DNA from: Saccopteryx bilineata | Lineage: Eukaryota > Chordata > Mammalia > Chiroptera > Emballonuridae | Assembly (NCBI RefSeq): GCF_036850765.1 | Contig: NC_089492.1 | Location: 167,274,296 to 167,338,295 of the forward strand | Reading direction: 5' to 3' | DNA: 64,000 nucleotides | Shown: one piece after another, positions 34,767 to 46,569 of the stretch | How positions within the stretch are numbered: position 1 is the first letter of the stretch | Layout of the letters: each line of letters starts with the position of its first letter | The notes under the pieces: model-generated | The model's input: the letters and a program-made list of their open reading frames with translations, nothing else | Told to the model about the DNA's origin: nothing | The model's database searches: none | Made by a program: the position numbers and the translations under genes

Positions 34767-34829
34767 TATAATGTATACTACATACATATTTATTAAGTAG
34801 GTGAAGCACCTTATTAAAATTTAAGTTGT

Positions 34830-34925
34830 ATGTGGCTAAGGGTTGTTTTGTACACTTGCTGAATCTCCAGAACCTAGAATAGGGCGAACATATAGCAGGT
34901 GTTAAAGATTATTTATTTAATACAA
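34830..34925 (+). repeat. L2 3' end relic
   Basis: 'cacttgctgaatctccagaacctagaatagggcgaacatatagcaggtg…ttaatacaatgaatt' is close to the L2 terminus. Confidence 0.55.
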
Positions 34926-36149
34926 TGAATTATACTTTTTGTGGCTCTGAGAGGAAAGAGCTTTTTCCCAAGGTTGCACCAACAGAGAGGACAGATCAGG
35001 TAGGTGAGCTAAGTCTTCCGGTTTCCAAGCTGGTAGCTTCCCTGGGCTGCAGTGCCCCCACTGGAGAAGAGCTGAACTGCCCTGGGCCCCAGGAGACACC
35101 TGATCTGACCTGAGCTGAGCCTGGCTGCAGCCTGATGTAAGACCAAGGGCTTAGGATGGCGAGCTGAGGGTGGGAGGTGGGATAGAGACCTAAAACCAGA
35201 ATCTTGGAGCCCTCTGCATGTATGGACACTCTGCATGTTAGTGACTGAGGGGGCACATGTGAGAGGTCAGAGTTGAAGCTAGGGGTAGAATCATACATAA
35301 GCTCTGAAGAAATTGCCTGGAAGACTGAGAGTGGAGAAGAAAGCAGGCTTTGCCACAGAAACTTGAAAGGAAAGTGATCCATGCAGGAGGTCCTCAGGGA
35401 GGAAGCAGAAGACTGGCAAAGTCCACTGAACTGGGCTGAAAGAGGACGGCATGGTATTGAACAGCAAGAGCAACACAGGCACGGTTAAATCTCCACCGGC
35501 TGTTTCACCGGCTACGAATGACTTATGCTGCGCAGGATACTTGCCTATAAGAGCTTCAGTTTCCTTTACTTACATATAAATGGATGCTACCTCCTTTCAG
35601 GGTCCCTAGAAAGCTTTCCCAGAACCCCAAACAAGGGAAGCACTCCATACATGCTGTGACTATTATGTTGGTGGTGGTGGTGTTATTGCAAGTGCTGACC
35701 ATTAAGAAGAAAATATCAGTTTAGTAAGGGGAAGGGAAAGAAAGGCAAAGAAGACAAGAATCAGATTGCAGGAAGTTAAGGGGAGCCAAAGAAACAGTGT
35801 GTGTAGGTCGGTTTGCGGAGGAATTCAGTAGTGCAAGAAGTTGAGAAATCCCGAGCTTGGGCAGCAGGAAGGCTAGCAGTGTCTTTACGAGAGAAAAGAC
35901 AAGTGAATTCACACAGGCAAAAGAGAGGGAAGCTGTAGAGATGAGAAACCCAAGCCATCAGAGAACAGTGAGAGCCAGGACCAGGCCCCGGGAGTGGGCA
36001 GAGACGGTCCCCCAGAGGAGAAGGGGCACCCCAGTATTCTCTGTATCTGACCTGCTTTTGCTCCTTTTACCAGTGTCCCTCTTAGGCCTGGATTTGAAAG
36101 TCTTTCCTGCGGCCTCTCCCAAAGACAGTGGCAGAAAGCAGACTTGCCT
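34926..36149. other. Unassigned sequence without a gene
   Basis: No gene. Overlapping frames of 60-128 codons on both strands between 34,917 and 35,482 and around 35,857-36,219 have no domain and exclude each other. Confidence 0.4.
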
Positions 36150-36262
36150 AGAAGTGAAGAGGTCCAAGTTCTGGTCTGACCTTGACATTTGTACTTGGCT
36201 GAGCTCCAATCCTTCCTGAGCCCTAGTGTCCTCTTTGTGGCCGGAGTGATCCTTTCGGTGAT
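36150..36262 (+). repeat. MIR relic
   Basis: 'gtccaagttctggtctgaccttgacatttg' to 'ccttcctgagccctagtgtcctctttg' keeps the sense MIR order. A 10-base G run lies nearby at 36,341-36,350. Confidence 0.5.
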
Positions 36263-37084
36263 TCTGTAACTATATCATCACACTAAGCATTATAAAATAT
36301 TTCTTCTTATGAAATTTTTCTCCACTCTGATTGGAAGGAAGGGGGGGGGGCTTTAAGCTGAAGCTATCACTTCTTCCAGCAATTGGGACAATGTTTCTGC
36401 TTCAGATGCATTGCCATTGCCAGCAGATCGGGCAACACCATACATGCTGGCAGATCAGAGGCTGAGCCTCCTGGTATTTAAATAGCATGTGCACTTTGTC
36501 TTGGCCTCTGGAGCCAAGCAAGAGATAGGCAGGAGCTTTGCTGAGTGTTGCTGTTGACGAGGCACTCCATGGCTGCAGGCTTCTGAATCCTCAGAAAAAA
36601 CAACAATTACAGTGCACACTACACTGTCCTCCAAGGCAGCAAATATATCAGCTGCTGGTTATTTTGATACCCTGGAAAAAAGCTCTTTTGAGAAAAATCT
36701 AGTACATATAGAGAAAATTCTTATCCTCTGCTTGTCTGCACCACTTCTGCCTGCCACCCTGCCAGCTGTTTCTTGTTCCTATAAATATAGATGGTCCAAG
36801 CCTTAAGGTCCTTCTCCCAGTGACCTTGGAGAAGGACATTTCTGCTTGGACCCTTCTTGAAAGTGGAAGAGGCAAGAGAAGAGACACATGGCTGTGGTCT
36901 CTGTAGCAAAGCTGGTCTGATCTGGAACCAGCTGGAAACCAGTCCAGTGTGGATGGGTTGTCTGACAGCCGCAAATGGCTCTGACCTTCATTGGATTCGG
37001 TAAATATTCACTGAGCACCTAGCCAGGCCCTGTGCTAAGACCTAGGGAGATTCTAGTAAACATGCAAACACTTAATAATCAGCC

Positions 37085-37180
37085 CCCACCAGGACATGAG
37101 CTCTCTGAGAACAGGTACCCCAGCCATCTCACAGTGCCTGGCACATAGTAGGTTCTCATAATTCATCTTTGGAGTATTTA
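37085..37180 (+). repeat. L2 3' end relic
   Basis: 'gacatgagctctctgagaacaggtaccccagccatctcacagtgcctggcacatagtaggttctcata' is the L2 terminus, well preserved. Confidence 0.75.
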
Positions 37181-38639
37181 TTTGTTGCTTACATATTTGT
37201 ATTCACATGTTCTTATTCAAGGTCCTTAAAATTCAGGGACAGAAACAGAGCTAGTCATGAATGGAAAGGAGTGTTTATTAAACCAACCATGTGCCATCAG
37301 AATATAATCAAGAATTGGGGGGGGGGTCTAGGCTTCTAGTCCATTTACGTTATGTTTCCATTTCCCTTTTATATACAACAAAAGCAAAACCACAAGTGCC
37401 CCAAATCCCTTTGTCCTTCTGGGTGATGCCACAGGACATAGACCAAAACTCTGCATTCAACAACTAAATTCTCTGTTATTCTAAAAATGTCAACTTCTTC
37501 CCTAAATTCCCCAGATAGCTATTATGTGGGCTTAGGACTGGTGCTTTTAAACAAGTTTATACATGCCATGATTGATGAATGAATTTGTCCTATTGTCTGG
37601 AAATGTCTTTGTTTAATTGACAATAATAAATATCTTAACAGATCACCCTGGCTCTGATGCTACTTCTGCAGAAAGGGCCATTTGTGGTGAACCGAGTCAC
37701 TAGAACTCACCTCCAAGGTGTGTGCATCCACCAGTCTGTACCACTCAGAAGTGGACAAACCTTTGCTGGCAAAAAATGAGGCCATATCAAAGCTAAAGCT
37801 GACTTCCAGTTCCAGGGCTTTCTTCCTGCCTCATCCTTCACAAAACAGGCACAGATGGGGTGGACTTAGGCATGAGGCAAAGGTGAAACTAGAAAGATGT
37901 GGAGACCTCAGACCAATCTGTGTCAAGGCAGTGAGAAGTGCCTAAGAAGAGCCTCACCTTGCTTGCAAGCCCTCTAGTAGGAATAAAGGGCCACGCTTGG
38001 ACTTAGAGCAAGGGTGGCCCCTCTACCTCACTAAATCCATGCACCTGAGGGTGATCTTCACCTGAGTTGTGCTGGCATGGCTTCACCAAAGAAGGGACTC
38101 AGTGCCTGTCCCTTCTCTGTCTCTTTCTCCACATCCCTTTCCCCCCCTTGCGTTGGGCAAAGGGGAGGGGTTCAGCAAACTGCCCCGGAGATGTGAAGAT
38201 ATCTGACTGAATTCCACACCAGAGAAAGCTGAGTGGTAATTTTGAAAGACATATAAATCCCCCAGAACAACATTACAATTAACAACGCACATTTGGTGAA
38301 CAATCTGATTTAAGGGATATTTCTGACTTGCTAGTGGGGGGGGCTGGAGCAAGAAAGGGCCAGCGGTTTGTCCAGCGAGCTCCCCTGCTAGGCTCCGAAT
38401 CCATGGAACCCAAGAAATGTTGGCGGGCCAGGCAGGAGATCCTACCACACTTCAAGTCCGTGCTTGGGATAAAGAGGAATTTGGGTTGGGGCTGGGGCAG
38501 CGCAGAAGGCTTGCTGTCTGGGTCAGTTTAGAGTCGCAGACCCCTTGCAAAGCTGATAAAAACTGTAGACCTTCTACGTAGAAAAAAATGTACACACTGC
38601 ACACAAATGTACAAATCTTCCTACAATTTCAGAGGGGCC
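37181..38639. other. Unassigned sequence upstream of the CpG island
   Basis: Contains G runs at 37,318-37,326 and 38,336-38,343. No coding signal: the minus frame at 38,083-38,448 (121 codons) and the plus frame at 38,328-38,531 show no domain. Confidence 0.4.
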
Positions 38640-39289
38640 AGGGACCCCGGGAACTTCCAGAACTTAAGGCCCGCGTCTAGGTTCTGACGCCAAAGTCCTC
38701 TGTCCCTGGTCCCCTCGCGGGACTCGCCCTGCCTAGCAGCCTTCCAGCGGTTTTGGCTCTCAGGAGCGGTAGCACCTGCATCTTACGGGACTTCTTTGGG
38801 TGCTCGCTTCCCCCGGGGGGATGGGAGGTGTCCCAGGCGCAAAACTCCTTTGGCTTTTCTCTCCAGACTGTGAGGCCCAGCCAAGCCTAAGAAACGGAGG
38901 GGAAACGCCGGGAGAACCACTAGGAGCTGACCGCAGGAAGCGAGAGGGCCTGAGGGAACTCCGCCCACCTGCAGCCCGGTAGCCCATTGGCCACCCCGGG
39001 CCAGCACCCCTGCCCGGTGTCCTAGAAAATCCCCGCCGGTTCGCGGCCCCTTCGACCCCCGAGCGTTTCCATTTGACCTCTGGGGTTTGAACCTTTCCAT
39101 GGCTGAATTGAGCCAGTCCAACTGGGAGCGATTGATCCCTTGTCCCCAAGACCCGCTACAGCCCAGCACCTCAGCCCAGCCCAGACAGGTGCGGGGCTCG
39201 GGCTCGGGAGGGCTGGAGTGCGGGGCGGATGGAGTGAGGAGGAGTCTGGGAGGAGGGGCTAAGAATTCCAGAAGCCGTGTAAAAGCCTC

Positions 39290-39347
39290 TGGAGCTCCTG
39301 TACGGTACGGCAGAGAGCGTCGGGAACCGGAGGGAGCGCAGCACAGG
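39290..39347 (+). other. Candidate first exon ending at a strong splice donor
   Basis: The sequence 'gcgcagcacagg|gtgagtcc' gives a near-consensus 5' splice site, exon end 39,347 and GT at 39,348-39,349. A weak TATA-like 'gtgtaaaagcc' lies at about 39,277, so a start near 39,300 is possible. The start is a guess; only the donor is seen directly. No in-frame ATG opens a convincing protein before the donor, so an untranslated first exon fits best. Confidence 0.35.
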
Positions 39348-39499
39348 GTGAGTCCCGCGGCCGGGAGCCGAATCCGAGAGGCGCGCAGCGCGGGCGGGGC
39401 GGGGGCTGGTGGGACTGGGCTCACCGGGAGAAGTGCATGGATTTCGGTTTAACAAGAGCTCCTTGCACCCCCGAGGCTCCCTTGGGCTGAAGTGCAGCG

Positions 39500-39854
39500 G
39501 CGAGAGAAGCGTCCCAAGTGGGTGCAGGAGCGCAGGAGCCTCGGCACGCGGGCAAGTGGTGGAGAGAAGCGGTCTTTCTCGTCGCGGAGTTCCCGGGTCT
39601 CCCGATGGTCCGAAGTCCGGGGGACCACCCTGGCGCCTGCAGTAGTCGTGCGGCAGTGTCAGGGACGATTAGCTCGAGGGCTAGAAGGGGACTGCGCGCA
39701 AGTGAGGGAGAGCGAAGGAGCGTGCCGAGAGGGATGCGCGGGCGAGGAGCGCGCCTGGACCGCAGGAGTGCTGGTCTGCACCGCGAAAAGAGAGTGCACC
39801 GTGAGCGTGGGCTGGGTTGTGCTCCGGGTCTGGAAAGTGCTGCGCTGCCTCCAG
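39500..39854 (+). other. Candidate alternative first exon ending at CAG|GTAAGG
   Basis: 'gctgcctccag|gtaaggg' (exon end 39,854, GT at 39,855-39,856) is a full-consensus donor on the same strand as the one at 39,348. Two donors in one island suggest alternative first exons. The left boundary is arbitrary. A possible acceptor, 'tctccctctgcag' ending at 40,792, lies about 0.9 kb downstream. Confidence 0.3.
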
Positions 39855-40135
39855 GTAAGGGAACTGGAGCGGCTGGGCGCGCTGGACCTGGTGCTGGGAA
39901 TGGAGCAAGGGTTTTTCGGGCTCTTCTGCGCGTCGCTGGAGGGCTGGGAGTCCCGAGTGAGGGTCTCCGGAGCTTGATGAAAGAAGCCTGCGCGCCCAGA
40001 GACCACGGAGCCGCGCTGGACCGAGTTCGCCGATGCTCGGCTGGGCTTCTTGGGTCACATGCCTCACCTCCAGCTGTCTTCTGCCAGATGTGGGAGACGC
40101 TAGCATGAAGGGGTGGGGCGGGCAGCGCCTTGGGT

Positions 40136-42014
40136 CCAGGCAGCAAAGATTGAGGGGAGAGAAAACTTAAGGGTCAGAGAGCGGCTTCTTTAAACCAACA
40201 CAAGAAGCATAGCTCTGTTTGATTACAACTTTCCTTACTCTTTCAACAACAATAACAAAAATCTACGAAATTCTCATGGAAGGTGTTTTCCGCTGAACTT
40301 TCTCTTCTTTTGTGAACTGAGAGATTAAAAAGGAGCTTGCTTGCTAGGCTGGTTTTTCCAAGTTGTTCCAGGTTGGAAGTCGTAACAGTATAAAGGATAA
40401 TTTATGAGTGTTTCATGCATTAAAGTATATTACAGCAGAGCCTTTTGGGTGCTGTGGGTATTATGGAAAACTTAGTGCACATTCCTAGCCGGAAACCAAA
40501 ATAGTGCTCTCCTGGGTTTCTCTGCCCTGTCTGTCATCTTGGAGAAAAGGCACTTGATTAATTGTCCTGGCTCCATCCTCTGGGCGTACCACTGCTAGTG
40601 CCAGCCCCTCCTCCCCCACTCGCACAGCCAGCTGCATTCTACAAATTGAGAGTCGCGCTGGAGGGCCCACCAGTAACTTATCTACAGGGTCTTCAAACTC
40701 TTGAAGCTGTCAGTTAAGTCTGCTGGAGGGGAATATTTCTTGCTCAGTGTTTATAGTTTCCTATGAATGTCTGAAACTTTCTCCCTCTGCAGAGCCACAG
40801 AAGGAAATCTAGAAAGTCTACTTTAGATCTGATGGGTCTTTTCTGTGGAATAAGTCATATGTCAGCCGGGGCAATCCCAGTGTCAATCCAGGATGGGCAG
40901 TGTTCCCAGAGGTTCAGAGGAGACTGGAGGTGGGGGGCAGTGAGAGTAGGCTGAGGGCTAAGATTGGCCCTGCTGGCATGGACAAATGGAGGAAGTGAGT
41001 GTTCCTCACACTTGGGTCCTTGGGGGGGTGTGACTAACATCCCATGCTACCAAACCCCTCACCCGTGCTGTTTCCAATATTTTCATGCAGGTGACAAAAA
41101 AGGCAACTTTGAAAGAAAACATGTCAGGAGGCACCACCAAGGTCTCTGGAGCTAACTCTAGTTCTTTTTTTTTTTATAACCAGCTGCTGGTGCCGCACCT
41201 TCCCCAGGCAGTCATCTTACCCCAAATGCAGCCCAACTCCACTAAAGAATTGAAAAATTGGGCGCACTCAGGGCAGTCATCCTAGTATTGGTGACACTTT
41301 CTGTTCACTTAGCAATTCTCAAGACTGAGGTTCTCACCACCTCTCATTGCCCACCCATATCTCCCATCCAGGGGACCAGTGGGAGGAGGGGATAAAGCCT
41401 CACACTCCGCTTCTCTCCCTTCTCTCTTGCATGGAGAAATCTACACCTTGGCCAGGAGGGGGGCCCCAGATACCGACATCAGCAGAGAGGGCAGGGCAGG
41501 GCAGGGCAGGGCTGCAGCCGGAGGGAAGTTTCTCATCATTAATGAGATTAAGCTGATGAGAAAAACTCACTTCACTTTTAAATGTGCAGCAGCAGTGCTG
41601 CTGCACATTCATGGAGTGCCCCCTTGCGAAACAGCTGCATTGGAGCTGTGGAAAAGCCACAAAGGAGACACATCACTGCTTTTCCTGACCAGGCACGGAG
41701 CAGTCACCCAAACACAGCACCACACCAGGACCAGAGGCCTGACCATTTATCTTCTCCCAGGAAGACCCAAGTAGGGACTTCAGGGACCAGAGCAGGTGGA
41801 TCTTTAAGACCTTTGCTGGAAGCAAACTCTCTCTGCTTTCAGGAGACAGTGGAAGGCTTGCTGAGGATTCACTTAAAATTTCTGGACATTCTGAGCAAAC
41901 AACCCATGCTCCTAGAGAGTTTCTCTTTCTTTGATTGAGCTTACAGACCATCAGCTAAACTGTCAGCTAAACCGTCAGCCTACAGGCTTAGCTGGTATGA
42001 GAAGTCAGCTCTGT
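40136..42014. other. Unassigned sequence downstream of the CpG island
   Basis: Plausible acceptors at 40,792 ('ctccctctgcag') and about 41,090 ('ttttcatgcag'), but no protein frame with a recognisable domain. 'gggca' repeats about four times at 41,490-41,511. The 131-codon frame at 41,379-41,774 has no domain. Confidence 0.35.
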
Positions 42015-42024
42015 GAGGGAGCAG

Positions 42025-42393
42025 GGTTTTTTTAAAATTAATTAATTAATTAATTTATTTATTTACAGAGACAGAGTCTGAGAGAGGGACAGATAGGGAC
42101 AGACAGACAGACAGGAATGGAGAGAGATGAGAAGCATCAATCATCAGTTTTTCGTTTTTTGTTACGACATCTTAGTTGTTCATTGATTGCTTTCTCGAAA
42201 TATGTGCCTTGACTGCGGGCCTTCAGCAGACCGAGTAACCCCTTGCTCAAGCCAGCGACCTTGGGTCCAAGCTGGTGAGCTTTGCAGAAACCAGATGAAT
42301 CCATGTTCAAGCTGGCGACCTTGGGGTCTCGAACCTGGGTCCTCCGCATCCCAGTCTGACGCTCTATCCACTGCACCACCGCCTGGTCAGGCA
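42025..42393 (-). repeat. tRNA-derived bat SINE, antisense
   Basis: T-rich (TTAA)n/(TTTA)n tail, 'acagagacagag', 'ttgttcattgattgctttctcg', 'ggtctcgaacctgggtcc' (box B in reverse) and the terminal 'gcaccaccgcctggtcaggc'. A perfect 10-bp target-site duplication, gagggagcag, lies at 42,015-42,024 and 42,394-42,403. Confidence 0.92.
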
Positions 42394-42884
42394 GAGGGAG
42401 CAGTTTTATAGAACAGCATGTGATAGTGGCATCAGGTAAATTAATGGAGATGGGAAACCCTTCCCTAACCTACTCCCAGAGACCCTGCTTACTGACAGTA
42501 GAGGAACAGTTAACACCCTAACTTCAAATAGCAGTGAAACCTAGGTGGCCCCAAGGCAGAAATGCAGCTAGAGAAACTGAGGCTTTGGGGGGTCACAAGC
42601 CTTTTGGTTGGACACGCACAAAGATTGTCACTGTTTGAGCTGAGGAGGATAGTCCTTCAGCCACAAAGTGTGGCCGAGACTAGAATAATAAAAGCATACA
42701 ATAAAGGAGAGTTTCTCATGCTTCATGATGTTTTCATTACTCTCCTATGGGCTACTCCACATGTTTTTGAGGAGTCTCTATAGACTCTTGGCCTCAGACT
42801 ATGACACAGTAGGATTCAGACTGAAACATTGAGATGACCTCTTGATATTTTTCTCCTGCATTTTGGTTAACTTCTGGAGGTAGT

Positions 42885-42990
42885 TTCCTGAGTTCTGAGA
42901 CAGGAGGGAAAGTAGCTTTGTGACCTTGAACATGTTACTAAACTTCTCAGGCTTCAATTTCACAATCTGTAGGACAAGTGCATTGAGTTA
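42885..42990 (+). repeat. MIR relic
   Basis: 'agtagctttgtgaccttgaacatgttactaaacttctcaggcttcaatttcacaatctgtagg' is the sense MIR core. Confidence 0.65.
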
Positions 42991-44112
42991 TCAGTGTTTT
43001 TCAATGGAGTTGTTGGCAATTGGGTACAATTCTTGGGTAAATATGACCTATTTACATAATGCAGGAAGTTTAGTATCCCTGTCTTATCTACTAAATACTG
43101 GAAGTCATGGTGACCACCAAAGACTACGCTCCCTGCCCCCTGCCATGCCACATATGAGTAAATGCTTATTTATTGGATAATATTGTTCCCAGTGGAGAAC
43201 TCCCTTGGAAATTACCCATGAGGTTCTTTCTTCCAGGCCCTAATGTTGGGCATCAATTTCATCATTGAGTTGGGACTTCAGCCCTGGGCTTGAGCCTCCA
43301 AGGACCAGCATTTCAGGCTCCAGGAAGCCATTGACAGGAACACCAGTCCCACTAGGCATCATCCTTTGCCTTTTGTCAATGGAGTGTGCCTTTGAATGAC
43401 CTACATGAAAACAAAACCAGAAGAGTGAGGGGGAAGGGACAGGTGGTATTAGAGCACAGCAGCCTCCATATGTGCCATATGCCATTAAAACACAGGCAGA
43501 CTGCTGGCCCTGGGTGTCCACAGCACTGGGAGAAGACCTTCCCTCTTCCACTAAAGGGATCATACTGTGGCACCAGGAGATCCCTGAAAGAACAAGGAAG
43601 CAGAAGCTTCCCCAGAATGGAGAGCACTTAATACCACCTGGGTACGTATTGCTATCAAATTAACACCACTGTGCCCAAGCTGTGAGAATAAATGGGAATC
43701 AATAATGTGATGTGTGATTGAAAAAAGTTGGCCCACAGTGCTGCCCTGGAGGGATGGTGTTTGCAGTCCTGGGTTTATTCTCAAAGAGAACAGCTCACCT
43801 TGGCCTTACCTTGGCCCAAGCTCTCACTGGAGAATAGTTTGGTTATTCACAGTGCAAAGGGCTAAAATGAGTCTCTTTGGAGGATATTATAGGAACACCT
43901 ACCTGCTATTCACACCCCGAAGTAGTAGAAGAGAGAAAACTAGGGCTCATAAAAAGTTTGGAGTTGATTTCTAATGAAGCCAAAAAAAAAAAAAAAAAAA
44001 AAAAAAGACTGGGAGACCTAAGGAGATCCCCTGGGAGGTTGATACTCATCTGATACTGCAATCTGTCAGGTGGGACTAGCAAATATCAATACTTTTGAAT
44101 TGCCCCAGAGTT
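42991..44112. other. Unassigned sequence without a gene; A26 run
   Basis: No gene. A run of about 26 A at 43,981-44,006 has no recognisable retrotransposon body in front of it. Frames around 43,240-43,784 on both strands overlap and lack domains. Confidence 0.4.
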
Positions 44113-44127
44113 TAGCCAACGCCTTTC

Positions 44128-44514
44128 TTCTTTTTTTTTTTTCCGAAGCTGGAAACGGGGAGAGACAGTCAGACAGACTCCCTCAGCGCCCGACCGGGAT
44201 CCACCCAGCACGCCCACCAGGGGGCGACGCTCTGCCCACCAGGGGGCGATGCTCTGCCTCTCCGGGGTGTCGCTCTGTTGTGACCAGAGCCACTCCAGCG
44301 CCTGGGGCAGAGGCCGAGGAGCCATCCCCAAAGCCCGGGCCATCTTTGCTCCAATGGAGCCTCACTGCGGGAGGGGAAGAGAGAGACAGAGAGGAAGGAG
44401 AGAGGGAGGGGTGGAGAAGCAGATGGGCGCTTCTCCTGTGTGCCCTGGCCTGGAATCGAACCCGGGACCCCTTGCACGCCAGGCCGACGCTCACTGAGCC
44501 AACCGGCCAGGGCC
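44128..44514 (-). repeat. VES-type SINE, antisense, young; paired CTCF-type motifs
   Basis: Near-consensus full-length VES in reverse. The T-run is its A-tail, 'aagctggaaacggggagagac' follows, and it ends 'gagccaaccggccagggcc'. A perfect 15-bp target-site duplication, tagccaacgcctttc, lies at 44,113-44,127 and 44,515-44,529. The plus strand holds two exact CCACCAGGGGGCG cores at 44,214-44,226 and 44,236-44,248, 22 bp apart. The 169-codon plus frame at 44,070-44,579 and the minus frames here are SINE translations. Confidence 0.95.
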
Positions 44515-44529
44515 TAGCCAACGCCTTTC

Positions 44530-46569
44530 ACTTGCAGAAAATCTTTTTATTAGCAGTAGTATTAGCCAGAGTCAGATAGTTAGCGTTCCCTTGAAAATTC
44601 ACCACCAGGCTAAGCAGATGGACATGTTTTGGTGCCGTCCATGGTGGCTTCTACAGGTGGAGAGGATCTGGCTCTGAAGTCAGTGGGAAGGAACAGCCCA
44701 AGCTTCACACAGAAGCCCTGCCATGTGGAGGGCAGTTACAACCCACTATGACTGAGACACCTTCCCAGGAGCCAGAGTATTTGCTATTTGGTACAGATGG
44801 GCTGATTTTCCATTTTCCTTTGGCTCTTCTATCAGTGGCTAGAGTCAGTGGTTATGTATCGTCTGTCTGCTTGCTGCATGCTGTTCCCGAGTGAGCCCAG
44901 AGAGGACCACCTGGTACAAGCCGTGAGTGCTCAGCCCAGGTTGGGGGTGCAGGGAGGTCCTGTCTCAGCCCCTCATCATGTGGATCTGAGGTGTGGTCAC
45001 AGTGACTCGTATGCCTCACTTGCCCAGTCTGGTGAAATGCCATTCCATGTTGGAACCTGAGCAGACCTGGCTTAGAGGTGAAGACAATGGGCTACCACAA
45101 CCTTATGTTGAATCCCCACGGGTGTGGGAGATGCCAAGTGAGTCAGGTCCCTTTGGACTGTGATTTTGAAGGGAGGAGCAGTCATACTGGGCTTTACCTG
45201 CAGGAAGGATGCTGAACTAGGTAAGCAGAGAGGAAGGAGAGGAGCACCAGGGGAGCAGATGTAGGAAAGCATCTCTCGTACCCAGTTCCTCTTCCAGAAA
45301 ACAGAGATTACAGTAGTACCTCCTCTGCTAGACTGCTGTGCATGGCAGGTGGAATGATGCTGGTGGGACATCAGCACGGGTCTCATACACAGTGGATGCT
45401 CTACAGACACCAACCCCTTCCCCTCGTGTTCTCCCTTGGTAGGACTGATCTGAAAGGGGTGCTTTCTTAATGCCTTTTCACTTCAGGTCACACAATATTA
45501 TTCTTCATTTTTATGTCTATATTTTGACCTTCTGTGATTAACATTCTCATTCTGATAGCACCTTAACCAAATTCTTCATCTTCTTAATTTTCTTTGCCTC
45601 ATAATATCCGAGTAGAAGGAGACCCGTGGATATGCTTCTGTAATTTCCTTCCAGAGGCGAACTTCTCAGACTTTTATTTCAGAAATGTTATGCAATGCTC
45701 TCTAAATAAGGCATTTCTTGAGGATGGCCATTTGTACTGGCAGCTTTCAGAGTGTTTTGTTTCCTTACCCCATATAACTTCTCCTTCAACAACTAGTATC
45801 ATTAGGATTTTTTTTATTTTATTTTATTTTTGTATCTTATTGAATTTATAAGAGAAGGAAGAAGGAAGCTGTGAATTTTTCTGTGGTAGCAGGGTGTGTG
45901 TGCACTCCCATAACTAGGGGCAGGGGCTGAGCACTTGTTGCTGAATTACATATAACCTGTGGTTAAAGGGGGGACAGTCCCCACACCCCTGGGGAGGGAG
46001 GTCCACCAGCTTATCAGGCCACTGGATTGATTTTCCTTCTCCCAATTAGCATCTTTATTAAAATGTCAGCCAGGGGACTGAGCACTACGTGTGGGGGAAT
46101 CGTGACAAATATAAATCGTGACCCTTCCCCAGGAGCTTGCTCAGGAACCAAAATTAAAATAACATTAAGGTCTCATCAGATCACGTGAATGAAGTAAGAC
46201 CATAGGGCCTGTGGTAAATCACGAAGGGTATTCCCCACCAAAAGGTGACAGGCCTTATGTCTCTTTTGCTTTGCAGGGTTATAGGTTCAATGTGGCCAGA
46301 TCTTCCAACTCTTCAAAAAGAGTCAAAACTTTGAGTTTGAATGTGTAACTTCTTCATTTTCCAAACATCTGTGCAGAGCAAACAAAATCTGTCAGCAAGC
46401 TTTGTTACCTTCTCAACTAGACTTGGAGCAGTTGAGAGCAGTATCTGAGGGGAGCAAGATAAAGAGAAGTGGCTGTAAGAGCTCAGAGAAGGAGAGATCT
46501 GAGTGATGAGTTGCCCTCTGGGAAGACTTCCTGGAGGAGGAGATGTCTTACTGGCGGGTAGATTTAATA
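44530..46569. other. Unassigned sequence without a gene
   Basis: No coding signal. Frames at 44,848-45,060, 45,072-45,413 and 45,594-45,851 have no domain. The AT-rich 45,810-45,840 stretch is low complexity. Confidence 0.4.

Larger units (their letters stand above)
38640..40135. promoter_or_regulatory. CpG island, likely promoter region
   Basis: The only long CpG-dense and GC-rich stretch in the window: about 1.5 kb with abundant CG dinucleotides and no SINE. It holds an inverted CCAAT box ('agcccattgg', 38,981-38,990) and clustered GC boxes ('gggcggggcggggg', from 39,392). CpG islands like this mark most housekeeping and developmental promoters in mammals. Long frames inside it on both strands (38,783-39,424 minus, 39,421-40,146 minus, 39,518-40,108 plus) overlap one another and are expected by chance in stop-poor GC-rich DNA. 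Splice donors point to rightward transcription. The gene cannot be named. Confidence 0.75.

Noticed and set aside
38783..40146. Long overlapping frames (213 codons minus, 241 codons minus, 196 codons plus) in the CpG island
   Set aside because: Stop codons are rare in GC-rich DNA, so long frames on both strands are expected. The products are proline/arginine/serine-rich with no domain, and the frames conflict with each other and with the splice donors seen.
43981..44006. A26 run as the tail of an unseen processed pseudogene
   Set aside because: The preceding sequence shows no recognisable mRNA or SINE body and no matching flanking duplication was found.
44070..44579. 169-codon plus-strand frame
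   Set aside because: It is a translation of a reverse VES SINE and its duplicated flanks; the same peptide motifs recur at every VES copy.
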